Assembly (NCBI GenBank): GCA_013054445.1
Contig: JAAMPI010000372.1
Span: 1 to 41,065, forward strand
Length of the DNA: 41,065 nt
DNA from: Cudoniella acicularis
Taxonomy: Eukaryota; Ascomycota; Leotiomycetes; Helotiales; Helotiaceae
Direction of reading: 5' to 3'
Under the pieces are notes generated by a model. It ran no database searches. It was given only the letters and a program-made list of their open reading frames with translations, and was not told the DNA's origin. The first letter of the stretch is position 1; the number at the start of each line of letters is the position of its first letter. This document shows positions 1 through 16,279 of the stretch, one piece after another. The translations under genes and the position numbers were made by a program.

Positions 1-2788
1 CCTATATCGGCAAACCAGTTATCCCACCCCTTACAAACCCTGTCAAACTCCGTCTTCCCCTCCTTACTAACATTAATACTCTGCGGACGTTCCAAAATTT
101 GCAGCGCCAGCCCAGAGGAAGAATGCCACGCAATATGACAATGCAATAACCAGGAGCCTGGATTATCGGATTTGAAAGCGATGATGAGGAAACCGTTTGC
201 GGGTAGGAGAGCGACGTCACGGCGCGGCGGGTTGTGTTTGTTTAGGTGGACGAGGGGGTCCCAGTAGGGTTTGGATGATTGTTGGAGAATGGCGAAGTCG
301 TGGCCGTGGAGATGGATCTGTGTACCCCTTGTGTTAGAGTGTTGTATTTATGAGGGAATGGAAAGGGAGGAAAGGGGTCTAGATATACCGGGTGAGAAGC
401 CGTTTTTACAAATGTCTTTCGCGCTGGGTCAAAGGGGAAGCCCGTCGCTGTAATAAGGAGGTATATCCACGACTCGTCCGTATACGCACTTCCCGAAAAC
501 TGGACAACCTCGATCTCATCCGGGAACACCGTGTTTTTGGTATTATTCAGAGTAGGATTGGAAAAATTCAAGAATAAAGGTGTGGAGCCCAAGTCCCAGC
601 GAGAGAAGTTTCCATGGCCGGGAAAGGTGTTCGTGGTTGGGTCTGTTTCCGTTAGGCCTACTTGGAAGGTACTGCTTTGTTCTATTGGTATATATTATGT
701 TAGCACTACGAGACGTGATTGAAAGGAGGAGGTGGGACTTACGCTCGTTGACAGGATCTCCAATTTCCCATGGCACGATCGGTATTAAACTCTCATATGG
801 TTCGTCCCTGCAGGTGGTATCGGACACGGAGCTTGTTGTGGTGGGATCAATGGCGTCTGCATCGCTATACCTCAGGATCCCGGTTCTTTCGTCCTGCGGA
901 GTCTGAAATGTACTACAACCTGCTGCTGGGATGGTGCGAATCCAGTAACTTTGGTTTGCTGGTGTTCTGGTGTCATTTGGAATGGCGTCAAGTACTACGT
1001 GGTATCTCTGACCTAGGACTTGTTTAGCGGATGCCAACTGCGATTTAGATGAAAGATAGTTACCTATGCCGACTAGAACACTGTTAGTAGTATATGGTTT
1101 TATGGGCACAAAATCCGTCTCGATAACTGTAAGATTGTGGTTGTCAATTGAAAAAATGAAGATATTGTCCGTTGATGTATTGATGAGTCGAAGAAGGTAT
1201 TTCTTGCCCTGGAATACTGAATTAGCAAGTTTCCCCCTCACTACGGAGAAAATTACCCTTTGAACAATCTCAGTCAAAAGAGGTGGTGGTGTGGTGCATA
1301 AACCCTCATTCTTCTCCTCTAAAGTGCAACTATCTCGTCCTAAATTCAGTTCAGAAGGTGTCAATGCAAAAATAGGGGAGAGGGTGGTTGAAGAGTATAC
1401 CGGAACTATTAAGAATAATACTTGCCATCCGCGGGGGCTGTGATCCGTTGACGCCAAGCTCGCGGAAAAAGTCGCTAAATGCACTTCGATGGAGCCAGTC
1501 ACTCATGAGAATTGGGTCGATGCCTTCATCGTATTCGGAGGATGAGGGTCCGTATATTGTCAAAGGGCCCCTTCTTAAAGTTAGAAATAAGGCGGCTATT
1601 TCTTCGAGAGGGGGTTTACCTTAAGCCATCGGTGTACTAATGTTCAAGAGGATATGTCAACAAAAAAAAGTTTATCCATTGAGAATTTCAAGTGAACAAT
1701 GGCTTACCTGTAAAGAATAGTGACTGAAGATGTTCTGTTAGTTTTTTCCCGCTGATTATAGTAGTAAACAATCTAATCGGAGAAATAGCACTAACCTATG
1801 ATACCTATTTTCAAGTAAGCAATCACATCAAACTCAGCTACTGAACAACTTACCAAGACGTTCCGTATTGCGTCGTGTTAAATCTATAAGTAAAAGTATC
1901 ATTTGGCTTCGAATTTCTCCCGTCAGTCACGTTACATAACCAGCCAAAGGCAAGCTTGGGTGATAGCCTACTGCGATTGGACATTGAGTAACCCCTATTA
2001 TTTGCGAGTTTTAGTTATATTGTCATTTTTCTGCAATTTAAATTCAAAAGCCTTACCTCCAACACCGTCCATCTCTATACTCATGAGTTGCCGGATTCCA
2101 TGCCAATGGATTGAAGTTCCGTTGAATTTCAGGTAATTTGTCACTTTCACCTCTAGAACCACAATTAATTCCAGAGCTGTTTGCAAAAAGAATAAGATAG
2201 ACGAACCGATTTGGTCGCCCCAGCAAGCCTCTAGAAATTACTATCAGTATAGTTGCGCGTTTAAGGGGAGTTTAATGTCTTACGAATCCATGGTCCAGGG
2301 AATGTATTGTTGAAAGTTTTCCCATCATGGTTGATGAAGCCGTCCGGTGATAGAGCCATAGATGTGGCATTAAGTATATACTATGTTTCATTTTAGAGGC
2401 TCTTCCTAACAAAAATAAAACAATTTGAAGCACCGTCACCTAACCTGAGCGAACTTACCTTTCTCACAATACCAACAGGCGCCACTTTCTCATAATCCGT
2501 GTGTATATTAAACTCTTCACCATCTGGACCTCTCAACCAACAACTTCGATTCTCGGCCGTGGAACAAGGGGTCCATCCTTTCAGGGACGGGTATTCACAC
2601 GTGAAGACGGAGCTTTGGGGTCCATGTGGGGGGACGAAGACGGGGTAATCGGGTTCATCGTAACCTTGGCCATGAGCTGGAAATATTGAAAGCGGATGTT
2701 GGGTTATTACTTCACGGTCCCAAGGAGAGATGGAACCTAGTGTGAAGACGTAAGTGAGGGTCTTTAAGCAATTCTCGAGGAACTGCAT
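1..2788 (-). CDS. Laccase (multicopper oxidase), 3' end cut by window edge
   Basis: Secreted blue-copper oxidase that oxidises phenols and reduces O2 to water. My exon model (high to low coordinate): 2788-2459, 2380-2284, 2230-2207, 2152-2057, 1994-1972, 1906-1854, 1804-1796, 1723-1708, 1636-1620, 1570-1401, 1339-1064, 1012-743, 681-389, 317-<1. It gives about 663 residues before the edge. The four copper motifs are visible: SIHWHG (exon 4), WYHSHYSLQ (exons 6-8), [10 protein letters not shown] (exons 13-14) and [15 protein letters not shown] (exon 14). The residue ten after the Cys is Leu, as in many ascomycete laccases. The N-terminus is hydrophobic and may be a signal peptide. The N-terminal domain has the usual Cys-rich NRSCW segment. 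The middle domain (exon 11) carries an insert that could hide one more intron. The C-terminal plug lies outside the window. Family certain; some splice sites are inferred. Confidence 0.9.
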
Positions 2789-7076
<4,288 letters not shown>

Positions 7077-7329
7077 GCTTTAAGCCTTTGAGTTTGAGCC
7101 TCTCCTATCCAAAAATGTACTCGCTCGTCTTGAATGTAGCTAGAGTCGACAGTTCTGAATGATGCATCCCTCGTTTTGACGACAAATTTATTTTGTAGCT
7201 GGTGAAATTGTAACATCATAGTATTCTCACTTCAGAATCAAAGCGAAATATGTCTTGAAGTCTATGAAATCGAGTTCCCTTAATACTTTAAATTTTTCGT
7301 AACATCCATTCTCGTAGAGCACAGACCTA

Positions 7330-8467
7330 TTAAGCACCCAGCATATCAGCAACAACAGCCAACCCACACTCTCTCGACCCATCCGTGCCATCTACAAATA
7401 AATCTACACTCCCTTTAATAATTTCCATATCTTCATGTTCATCTTCAGTTGTGCGTTGGATGTAGACTGTTTTGAGACCCCTACCGCACCCAAAATTATC
7501 AATTCGAGCCGTTAATAATAGGACGTAGTTCAGTAGGGAAACGTACAGATTCCCCGCAGCCACCAAATCATAAAAATGCGCCGCGACCATAACGGCCTCT
7601 TCCGGCTTCTCTGAAAGTCCGAGGAGATCCAGGGCTTTGAGGTAGATTGCTGGGTCGGGCTTTATTTAAAATATTTTAGCGATTTAATATACCAGTACTC
7701 AACTACCCCTTCCCTCCCTGCAAGGACAAAAACAAAAAAACAAAAAGTTAAGGAAGGGAGACAGATATACCTTTGTCAAGCCCAAAAGCTGCGAAGAAAA
7801 CAACGTGTGGAAGCGCAAGCCGGACGATTTTATGATATCTAACTGTAACTTCGTGGTTCCGTTTGCGAGGACGACACTGGGATAGGTTGGCCCATTAGTA
7901 TAGAAGAACCAACGAACTAGTAAGGTGTTTTGATCTAATGGTTGGAAATTAGGATTGTTACTTACACAAAAAACTTCTCTGACAACCTCTCAAGTGCTTG
8001 CTTTACATCTGGCCATACTTCAATTTCAAAACATCAGCATATCAACTCCCTCTCCCCCATCTCCCTTCCCTCAAAATTAATCACACTCCACCAGGTAGAA
8101 AAAGAGAAAACTCACCACCCTGCTCATGCCAACTTCCCACCAACCTCCCCCTCACATCCTCATCCCACTCCTCATACCCAACACCCCTTTCCTCCAACAA
8201 CGCATCCAAAACCCTCCGATGCGTAACATCAATATCCTCTGCATCCTCTTCCGCTGCGAACCGTTTATGTATCTCCTTGAAAAATCCCTCCCGCCATGCC
8301 GTCGCGAATCCGTCTATTTGCTCTCGTGGCAATTTCACGTTTAGGGGACAGGAAAGCAGAGCTGGGAGAATACTGCTATGTTTCCAGTCTGTGCATGTGC
8401 CCATTAAATCAAATATTAGGGCTTTTGGGCAAGGGAATAGAAGAAGGGAGGAGGAGGGTAGTGACAT
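7330..8467 (-). CDS. HAD-superfamily hydrolase, (S)-2-haloacid dehalogenase-like
   Basis: Five exons: 8467-8116, 8017-7966, 7876-7771, 7659-7547, 7480-7330, joining without a stop into 257 residues, a usual length for type II haloacid dehalogenases. Motif I is FDLMGT with the nucleophile at Asp20. Motif II reads VVLANG, so the usual Ser/Thr is Ala139 followed by Asn140. The catalytic Lys is Lys170 in LTKPDP. Motif IV is in MVAAHFYDL, followed by GLKTVYIQR and an ED pair typical of fungal members. Family role: hydrolysis of C-halogen or phosphoester bonds through an Asp ester; the true substrate is unknown. The order WPDV..AL, then the NG motif, then KPDPAIY supports the splice model. Convergent with katG. 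Confidence 0.88.
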
Positions 8468-9117
8468 TTTGACTCTTGAGGATCCTGCTGGGTGTTGCGC
8501 TTCTTATTCCTGCTTTAAATAGCCTTGTCTTTTGAGCTGAAAGATGCTAACTTGGAACAAAAGTATAAAAGATTAGAATTTCTTTTGAGATGGTGCTTCA
8601 ATCGCTTATGCTCTTGATTAGAGAAAAGGGGAGGAAAGTCTCAGGGGGGGCTCGGGCCGAGAAAGGAAACGGGGCACACGAGCAAAGCGGTCCAATTAAA
8701 ACCTCTCGCAGACTGGAATGACGTTCGCAGCTCTTTCTGCATCTCTCAACCCCTCCACATCCTCCCGTCTTATCAAATTCCTCGAGGCATCAGTTCTCGC
8801 CATGTTCTCCCCACCTCATGCGGGCTTTGCAATCTCCCCTGCACCGGCAGTCGAGTTGTGATATGTTGCCATCGTGATCTCACGCCTCGACTTCTTGGCT
8901 CTGCCCCACGCGGTCAACACCGGTGGTACTTTAGCGCATACAAACTTCGCCATCGAGGAATCCGTTTTTTCTCTTTCAAATCACGAAAAACACCTCACGA
9001 AGAGGCCTCATACATCTGCGCAGATCATCTCCCTACGCTAGCAATCGCTATTGAATTGGCCTTGGAGGTGGAACCATCAATGAAGCGGAGATTGCCAGTC
9101 GCACGGTAGTCATTACG
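8468..9117. other. Intergenic promoter region, HAD gene and CorA gene
   Basis: A divergent promoter region of about 650 bp. It contains a G-run near 8644 and pyrimidine-rich DNA on the + strand. Open frames here show no protein family I recognise. Confidence 0.55.
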
Positions 9118-11849
9118 ATGTCGACTCCACGAGCAACTCCTCGAGTCACGACGACACCCACCTCCAATCCTGGAGAACCTCCACAGCGACCCCAGCCTAC
9201 TACTTTGCAGGACCGAGAAAATATTGCGAACGCGAATGCGTCAAATGCTACGCTGCGGCCTGAAGCTGCGAGCACCCCTGCAGTCACCAAGAAAAAGAGG
9301 AATCACAGAGGGGGGAAGAAGAAGCGCACGAGAAAACAATCCTTTGCGGCTTCCACAGAGGATGGTTCTGGGCTGACAGAGTCCCCACAAACCCGCAGTG
9401 GGGATGGGTCGCAGAACGCTGCTCGTGCCAGCTTCTATAGGCTTCATGGTCGAACTTTGAGCAATACCAGTCTCGAGAGTGAAGCTCTTTTGGATCATCG
9501 GTATGTTCCACATATTTTCCGAAGGTCTTATATTCTAGACATTAACACTGGTGTACAGAGAGCAGCAAAGTATGCGGCCCCGGAGGCAATCCACTATGGG
9601 CCAAAGCGCTTTTGGCGTACCCATATACGACACTCCCTCTTATCGACCTCAGTATCAAAACTCATTCAGATCATCCGAAAATGTTAGTCGCAGACCCAAG
9701 ACCCCCAAGGACGGCAATGAAGAGGTAGATATGATCGAGGATGAAAGGGCACCATTGATTTCGAGCTCCCACAAATCAAAGACATCTCGATCAAGGAGCC
9801 CCGGGGGATATGGTACTGCAGGTTCGGGACGACGCCGCCGAGCTTCGAGCAAGTCCTCATCGAAGAGCAAAAGAAAGACTGTCTTTGATCGACCAAGTCC
9901 CGCATATCCAGCGGAAGAATACAATGTCAATTACCCCCCGTCGATGCCCGGCAGTCCAACTCTCGGCGTATCAAACCCCGAAACGAGCTTTGGTGACTTG
10001 ATGGTTCGAGACGATTATAACCCCGATAGGACCTCATCCAGGAATCCGGGCCTAGAAGACCTTAGTGAGAATGCCGTTGATGAGGGCTCAATGCCTGGAA
10101 CCCCCAGGAGAGATTTGAGTCGACGACACACGATTGCGCTACAAGCGGAAGAAGATGTGTGTTTCCCCATTGAGGGCATGTCCGAGATTGCCGAAGATGA
10201 TATGCCACAGCGTGAAGGGGGAGCTTATAGAAGAAATGGTATGCGACGAAGAAGATCAAAATGGCCAGATTTGACCATGCTTGACGAATGGAGCAGGTTT
10301 GAGAAAGAAGGCAGAAGTGATGAACGCAGAGCAAAGAAAATCACAGAACCACAGCTTATTGGTGGGCGATTGAGACCAATCCACAAAGGTTGGCATCGAG
10401 CCGAGGACGACGCTCCCTATAGGTTTACATATTTCAACGAAGAATTTCAAAGCACAATCCATAGCCAGACTATATCAGAACTGGTCCAGCCAGGCGGTAG
10501 CTTTCGAGAACTTTTCATACCCGAGCCTCCGGAGTTGAGTGACAGTTCCGAGTCGGAGGATGAGGTGTCCGAACAACGTGACTCTGGTGAGTCGCAGATC
10601 CGTCATGTTGGGGGACTTGATGGCGATTCGCGAGGTCCAACCCGTCAAGGTTCACTAATGGATCCGAGGAGTGAGTCACGACGTCTTGGATCTCAAGCGG
10701 GTACGGACTCGAGAGATACGTCTGGGGATGCTACTCCCAATGGTGGCGTCAAATCCCCTCCTCCAAAACCAGAAAGGCCGAAGCGATATGGGGACCGTCC
10801 TACCTGGTGGCTCGATGTTCTCTCCCCCACAGAGGCTGAGATGAAAGTGATTGCAAAAACTTTCGGCATTCATCCTTTGACAACTGAGGATATTATGATG
10901 CAGGAAGCTCGAGAGAAGGTCGAGCTTTTCCGTAATTACTACTTCGTCAACTATCGATCATTCGAACAGGATATGAACAACGAGAATTTTCTGGAGCCTG
11001 TTAATATGTACGTCGTTGTATTTCGTGAAGGCGTCATTAGTTTTCATTTTTCTATGACCCCTCATCCAGCGAATGTTCGACGTCGAGTCCGGCAGCTCAA
11101 GGACTACCTTATTCTTTCATCAGACTGGATTTCGTATGCCATCATTGACGACATTACGGACGTCTTCGCTCCTTTGATTCAAAGCATTGAGGATGAAGTC
11201 GACGATATTGATGATGCGATTCTGAGACTTCACTCTCCAAACACGGATGAGAAATCTACAAGGGATAGTGAGAAGCGGTCTGAAGCTGGTGATGGCACAT
11301 CTGGTGAAAGTGGCGGTGATATGTTGCGTCGTGTAGGTGACTGCCGAAAGAAAGTAATGGGTTTGTACAGACTGCTTGGAAATAAAGCGGATGTCATCAA
11401 GGGATTTGCGAAAAGGTGCAACGAACATTGGGAGGTGGCGCCTCGCAGTGAGATTGGATTGTATCTTGGCGATATTCAAGATCATATCGTTACCATGACG
11501 GGAAATCTATCTCACTATGAAAAGTAAGTCGACCTTCCACTCGAACTTCACCTATCACTAACCACAGCCCAGAATACTCGCCCGCTCCCACGGCAACTAC
11601 CTCGCACAAATCAACATCAAGATGAACGAACGACAAGAGCAAACTGCCGACGTCCTCGGAAAACTCACCGTTCTTGGCACCATCGTCCTCCCTATGAACA
11701 TCATCACAGGGTTATGGGGAATGAACGTGTGGGTTCCAGGACAGGAAGCCGAGGGCGACTTGACATGGTTTTGGTGTCTAGCTGCGGGCCTGTTAGCTTT
11801 TGGATTCAGCTGCTTTTTTATTGCTAAGATGATTTATAGGATTGTATAG
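9118..11849 (+). CDS. CorA-type Mg2+ transporter, Mnr2-like (long N-terminus)
   Basis: Three exons (9118-9500, 9559-11523, 11573-11849) join in frame to 874 residues. The first half is a basic, Ser/Arg-rich, probably disordered tail with a KKKRNHRGGKKKR stretch. The conserved CorA cytosolic domain starts near PTWWLDVLSPTEAE and includes the IHPLTTEDI segment and long helices. The C-terminus has two membrane segments with the signature GMN at residues 832-834 (GLWGMNVW) between them. The long N-terminal extension matches the fungal Mnr2 branch (vacuolar Mg2+ release) better than the plasma-membrane Alr branch, but the choice rests on architecture alone. A Ser/Asp-rich insert (SGESGGD) lies in the pre-membrane helix region. 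The gene is intact. Confidence 0.92.
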
Positions 11850-12990
11850 TGACTGAGCGGTTCGATGGGCATAATAGATGGAGGAGGGCACAGAATTAGT
11901 AATAAATAGATGCATGAATGAATGAAGGATGTGAATATATATTGCAGTGCACGTGGCGGAAAAAGAACAGAGCGCAGGCACTTTTGTGTATATCAGCGAG
12001 AACAGAGTGGGGGATTGGAGGGAGATTGGATAATGGTTATCTTAGATATCCGCGAGTTGTACATTTAAGAGGGAGGGGATGCGAATACGATGAGTACCTA
12101 GGTATATATATTTTAATGAATCTGCTGTGTTAACCGTTTAGTTGAGTGAACGTAGTATACAAAGCAATACTATATTACTAACTTATCAAATAAAAAATCT
12201 GAAGCGTCGAGCGATGCTCGTCAATCTCGTCTGGATCGAGTAGGAAAACTTGGCTACAAAATTACAAAAATTCCTGTCACTGCGCATTAACCATTGCGCT
12301 ACAACAGTTACAACACCTCCTTTCCATTAGACTTTACTCTTTAAATCATAACCGCCTGTTTCAGTGACAAGTGGGGTCTGTATTTGGTTTGTATATGATT
12401 GCTAGGCCTGTGGTGCTGTTGGGCATTGGGGTTTGGTGGGGAGAAAATTGCGGGGTTGAGCTTAAGCGCGGTTTGAGGAGGGCTTTTGGAGGAGGAGGTG
12501 AGGTGGGGAAGGAGTGGGATAAGAGGAAGAGTAGTTATTTTGTTTGATTTAACAAAACCAGTCTCGTTATTTACAGTTCTATAAAAATCCCTTTTCATGT
12601 CTTCAGCTTGCGCTTGGGGTTTCAAAGTCTACCAGACTATCAGCCCTGAAGCGGGTGGGGTAGTGGATGATTCCTTTCCTTTCCTTTCCTTCCCACAGAC
12701 AGACCTAGACATATGTAATCCAGGTAATCATAACGGGTTAGTTATCTAGAAATAAAAGAACCCCGGGTAATTTTGGGTTTCTACCCGGAAATTTTCCACG
12801 GGAATGATACCTGTGCTCTCTTCACCCGGGTACCCATGGGCGAACTTGTGTTTGAGTCGTGGTCTGAACCCGATTTGACTCATGAGTTGAGAGTTGAGTT
12901 GAGTTGGAATTAGATTAATTCAAGTGACATGTGATTTTCTAAGTCCAAGTCCAAGTCTGACTCTGACTGATTTAAGGACCAAGGTAGAGT
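11850..12990. other. Intergenic region with simple repeats
   Basis: No supported gene. It holds the 3' flank of the CorA gene, a (TTCCT)4 run at about 12671-12692, a GAGTTGA-type short repeat near 12885-12910 and AAGTCC/GACTCT repeats near 12940-12970. CCCGGG-containing blocks near 12760-12835 look like shuffled short repeats, but I could not assign them to an element. Confidence 0.5.
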
Positions 12991-13254
12991 TTAGATAATT
13001 CTATATATAGTCTCTAGTTCAAAGGCAAATACCCTAATACTTGAAAGATCCGATTCAGACTCCTCGAGTGTAGTTCCAATATATGCACTACCAATCGAAA
13101 CGTCCGTTTCAGACTCTTCGTAGCTGGATCCAAACTCTGATCTTTCAACAGATTTCGGCTCATACTCTCCAACGGACTCTTCAATTCCATGTAAAATGTA
13201 CGAGAGTAACAAATCACCTTTCATATGCTCCGATACTGGGTTCGTCGAAGGCAA
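12991..13254 (-). other. Acidic open frame, possible 3' part of the neighbouring decayed gene
   Basis: An 87-residue frame rich in Glu and Ser with an internal near-duplication (YEESETD, LEESESD). It lies just downstream of the broken gene at 13.4-15.3 kb on the same strand, and members of that family often end in acidic tails. No independent motif supports it as a gene of its own. Confidence 0.25.
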
Positions 13255-13370
13255 ATCCCGCTCATTGCTAAAGAATCCTTCGCCCGGGCTTTGGAGAGTT
13301 GGAGAGTGATGACCTCGCCGTTCTCATCAAAACTCCCCGAGAGGCAAGCTTGCTCTATGATATGCAGCTC

Positions 13371-15317
13371 CTATAATTTGTCGTAGTGGTCTGGAATACT
13401 TGTCGGGGGTAGACTGTAAGTCACTGGGCTAACTGGAGCTTGGGGTTTGCTAACGTCAGAAAGAGGGGTAGCGGGGGCTTCGAAATGAATAACTTCCTGT
13501 ATAACTCTCTTGAAGATAGCAATATCGTCCTCGTTGACCTGGATTTCGGCCTCAGTGGATGTTTCTTGCCACTCAGAGGAGTTTGATTTTGGACGCGCTT
13601 TCTTGGAACGGAACATGGATTTTGATTGTCCGCTATCACGCCGGGTTGGGATTAAAGAACCACGCTGATGTCGCGCTTTCGAATTTTTGAATATGGAATT
13701 CAGAACCTCTTTATGGCAAACCGGACTGTCATTTTTGATGGCTAATTCGTGATTAAACCCTTGCTTATACTGTGGGATACGTACCAAATTACCCAAGACT
13801 TGGTCTCGCCCTTGGTCCAAGACCCAGAGCAGCTCTTCTCAGGGCACCGAGCTATCGCTGGATTTGAACTCAAATTGAGACGTTTCCGTACAACCATAGG
13901 CATTGCCACTCTAGCGCCAGGGACGATGGTGCTCCAAGTGCGTTCATCCAAGGTGTCATTGTTGGCAAGGCTCAGTAGCAAATATCTGCCTCGATTGACC
14001 CACGTCGATTCCAGGAGGTCTCTGAATTCATATTTTATGAACTCTTGTAGAACCTACGACATCTGAGCAACCGAAGATTTTCACAGGAAGAGTGTTATGT
14101 ATAACTTGAAGCAGCGAAAATATTCGTAGGGTAGAGCCCGTGGAGGTCGGCCAAGTGCATCCAGGAATAAAATATCATCTTTGGCTAATAACTTTGGGAC
14201 TAACGCCAGAGTTGATTGGAGGAGACATGACATAAAGAGGCTAAAGGAATTTGTATGTTAACGAGGGTGGCAAAATTATGGGTGTGATACTTACAAAAGG
14301 TTCTTCAGAAAATGACCTAGGTATAACAAGACAAGATAATCCCTATTGAAGTCAATACGAGAAACGAGTGATGGTATTCAACGACGTACACGTCTTTGAG
14401 AGTCTCGGAATGAGAATCTTCTTTTTGCGGATTTGGGGATTGAGATCCATGTTTTTTGGGAGATACGGATGAATCCAAATACTGATTCTCCGGCAATGCA
14501 GGTAGTGGTGGTGTCTTGCCTTCAGGCATGATATTTCCACCTCGGATGAAACGTTCAAGACGTTGTTGCGTCGAATCGGAATTTTGCAATTGCAACTTGA
14601 TAGCGTCTATACCTGAAGATATCCATTCGTAACGCTCTGAAACCCTGGAAACCAAAACTTCATGATCCCGGGTCTGCTTTTCTTGATATTGTTCGAGTGA
14701 TGCCGAATTGATGGATGGTAGAGATTCTCGAAGGGTAGCAATGAGCTCTGGTCTTAAAACTTCTTGTAATGCAGCTCGCATGCCACCAGGAAGACTCTGC
14801 TGAGTGGTATAGACGATATCTCTAAACGAAAACAAGTCAGACCAAGCACAAAGCGGCGGCAAGTGGGGCGAGAGCAGGCATAATACTTACAATGTTAGGC
14901 GTTGCATTAACGAGTCTATAATTCGCATATTTGAATTGATCTTTCCCCTCAAAACCAACGCCTTTTTTGAAACGAAAAAGTGCTATTATATCTTTCGCGG
15001 AATATGTCGATGATGGCCTTTCGGCACTTTCGCTCCTAGGCTAGATTCGTATCTCACAACTTTGTCAAGAAACGTTTCAATGGGCACATTAATATGCCCA
15101 CTTGCTTTCCAATCTCTTGTCCATATGCAGGGTGGGAATTCCAAGCAGTGAACGTTTGCAACGGCTCGAGTGTGCGCTTCAGGTCTTGGAGAAAGGCAAC
15201 AGCCTCACGATAATCGTTAGCCGCGCCATCGCAGCTGTCAAGCGCTTCGACCAGGTTGTAGACAATTGTGATTTCCGTAGCAAGGTCGCCTGCTGGCCAT
15301 CCAAAGGACATATCCAA
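13371..15317 (-). pseudogene. Decayed STAND-associated ubiquitin-like-domain protein gene
   Basis: Remnant of a widespread fungal family with a helical N-terminal domain, a coiled coil and a C-terminal ubiquitin-like (ULD-type) domain. It begins at 15317 with MDMSFGWPAGDLATEITIV. One base is missing near 15096-15100; beyond it the family sequence continues in another frame (FLDKVVRYESSLGAK). Two adjacent stops follow at 14984-14989, where I expect Gln-Trp. The coiled-coil exon (about 14821 downwards: DIVYTTQQSLPGG, then QEKQTRDHEVL) is open. Further on, DDILFLDALGRPPR and LPYEYFRCFK (about 14110-14170) and CPEKSCSGSWTK (about 13840) mark the ubiquitin-like domain. A charged C-terminal frame at 13371-13820 follows out of phase. 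Two separate lesions in the first exon make a full product unlikely. The family is assigned from memory of its motifs. Confidence 0.65.
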
Positions 15318-16279
15318 AGGTCATTTAGGTTGAACGTCGCTTTTTCTGAGGGAGGGACAGTTCTTAACTTCAAAGAACAGACTCGTTGAAGTTTTGCGAC
15401 ACAGCTAGCTGCCGAGCCACAAAATTGTCATTGGACGCCTTGTCCGGATCTGCCTCGGCTTGAAAAATGACGTAGATTTTTGAAAAGAAAACGAGTTTGA
15501 ACGGGGCCTGCAGCTGGACCTTTGGTTATGATTTAACTGTATTATTAGCTCTAACGAGACGTTAGTTGGGGTTCCAAAGCGGTGCCGATGCGGGCCGAGA
15601 GAATGCCGGATAATAGGCCGGGTGCGTTCAAACCGAGGCCGGAAACAAAAAAGTCGAAAAGCCGAATAATTACTAGATAACTAGTTCTTTTTGTCCTTCC
15701 CGTTGAATATTAAGAGCATATAATTAGCTGTATTCCCGGTGCCCACAAAAGGGATGGAGCTCTTACCCCGCCAAATGTGAACATCCCGGGAATTTATCCG
15801 AGGATCCGCGAGCACTCTGTCCTCAAACACTGAATATAGTATCAAAAAGCACCACAGTTCAGAACCAACAGAGTCCACATCTAAATCCAAAAGTAGGGTA
15901 CGTTGATTGGATACACACGAGTGTTAATATGAAGTGAGATGTTGTACTAGTGCTATACTAAGCATGCGGCCGTTTCTCGCTGAATGGCCTTCTTCCCGAG
16001 CCACCTCGAAACCCCAGCCCAGTCATTCGCGACTGGCTACCTATGATACGCGACAACGTTTTACAGTCTAATCAAGTCTAAAACTAGTCATATTAATATA
16101 TCTCTATATGGCGAAAGCGTGAAACTCTCAAAAACACTGGTCAGAACTTTCAAGTATTCCGAAGTCTTGTAATCGAGTATGATATAGGAAATTCAAACCC
16201 CCCCCCCAAAAAAATAGAGTAAGCAATTGCCGCGTTTTAGATATGAAGCAGGCTCTCAATCTGGGAAAGTAGTAGCTGA
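15318..16279. other. Intergenic region, nothing assigned
   Basis: This stretch upstream of the two flanking broken genes has no supported gene. A 69-codon frame on the minus strand at 15681-15890 shows no known motif. A run of ten C followed by seven A lies at 16198-16214. Confidence 0.45.

Noticed and set aside
7942..8522. Two overlapping + strand frames rich in Ser and Pro
   Set aside because: They run antisense to HAD gene exon 1 and its intron; the minus strand carries the conserved catalytic motifs.
12671..12692. (TTCCT)n run as a telomere-like or centromeric repeat
   Set aside because: Only about four units; an ordinary microsatellite.
15681..15890. 69-codon minus-strand frame
   Set aside because: No motif and no neighbouring exon to join; could be chance.
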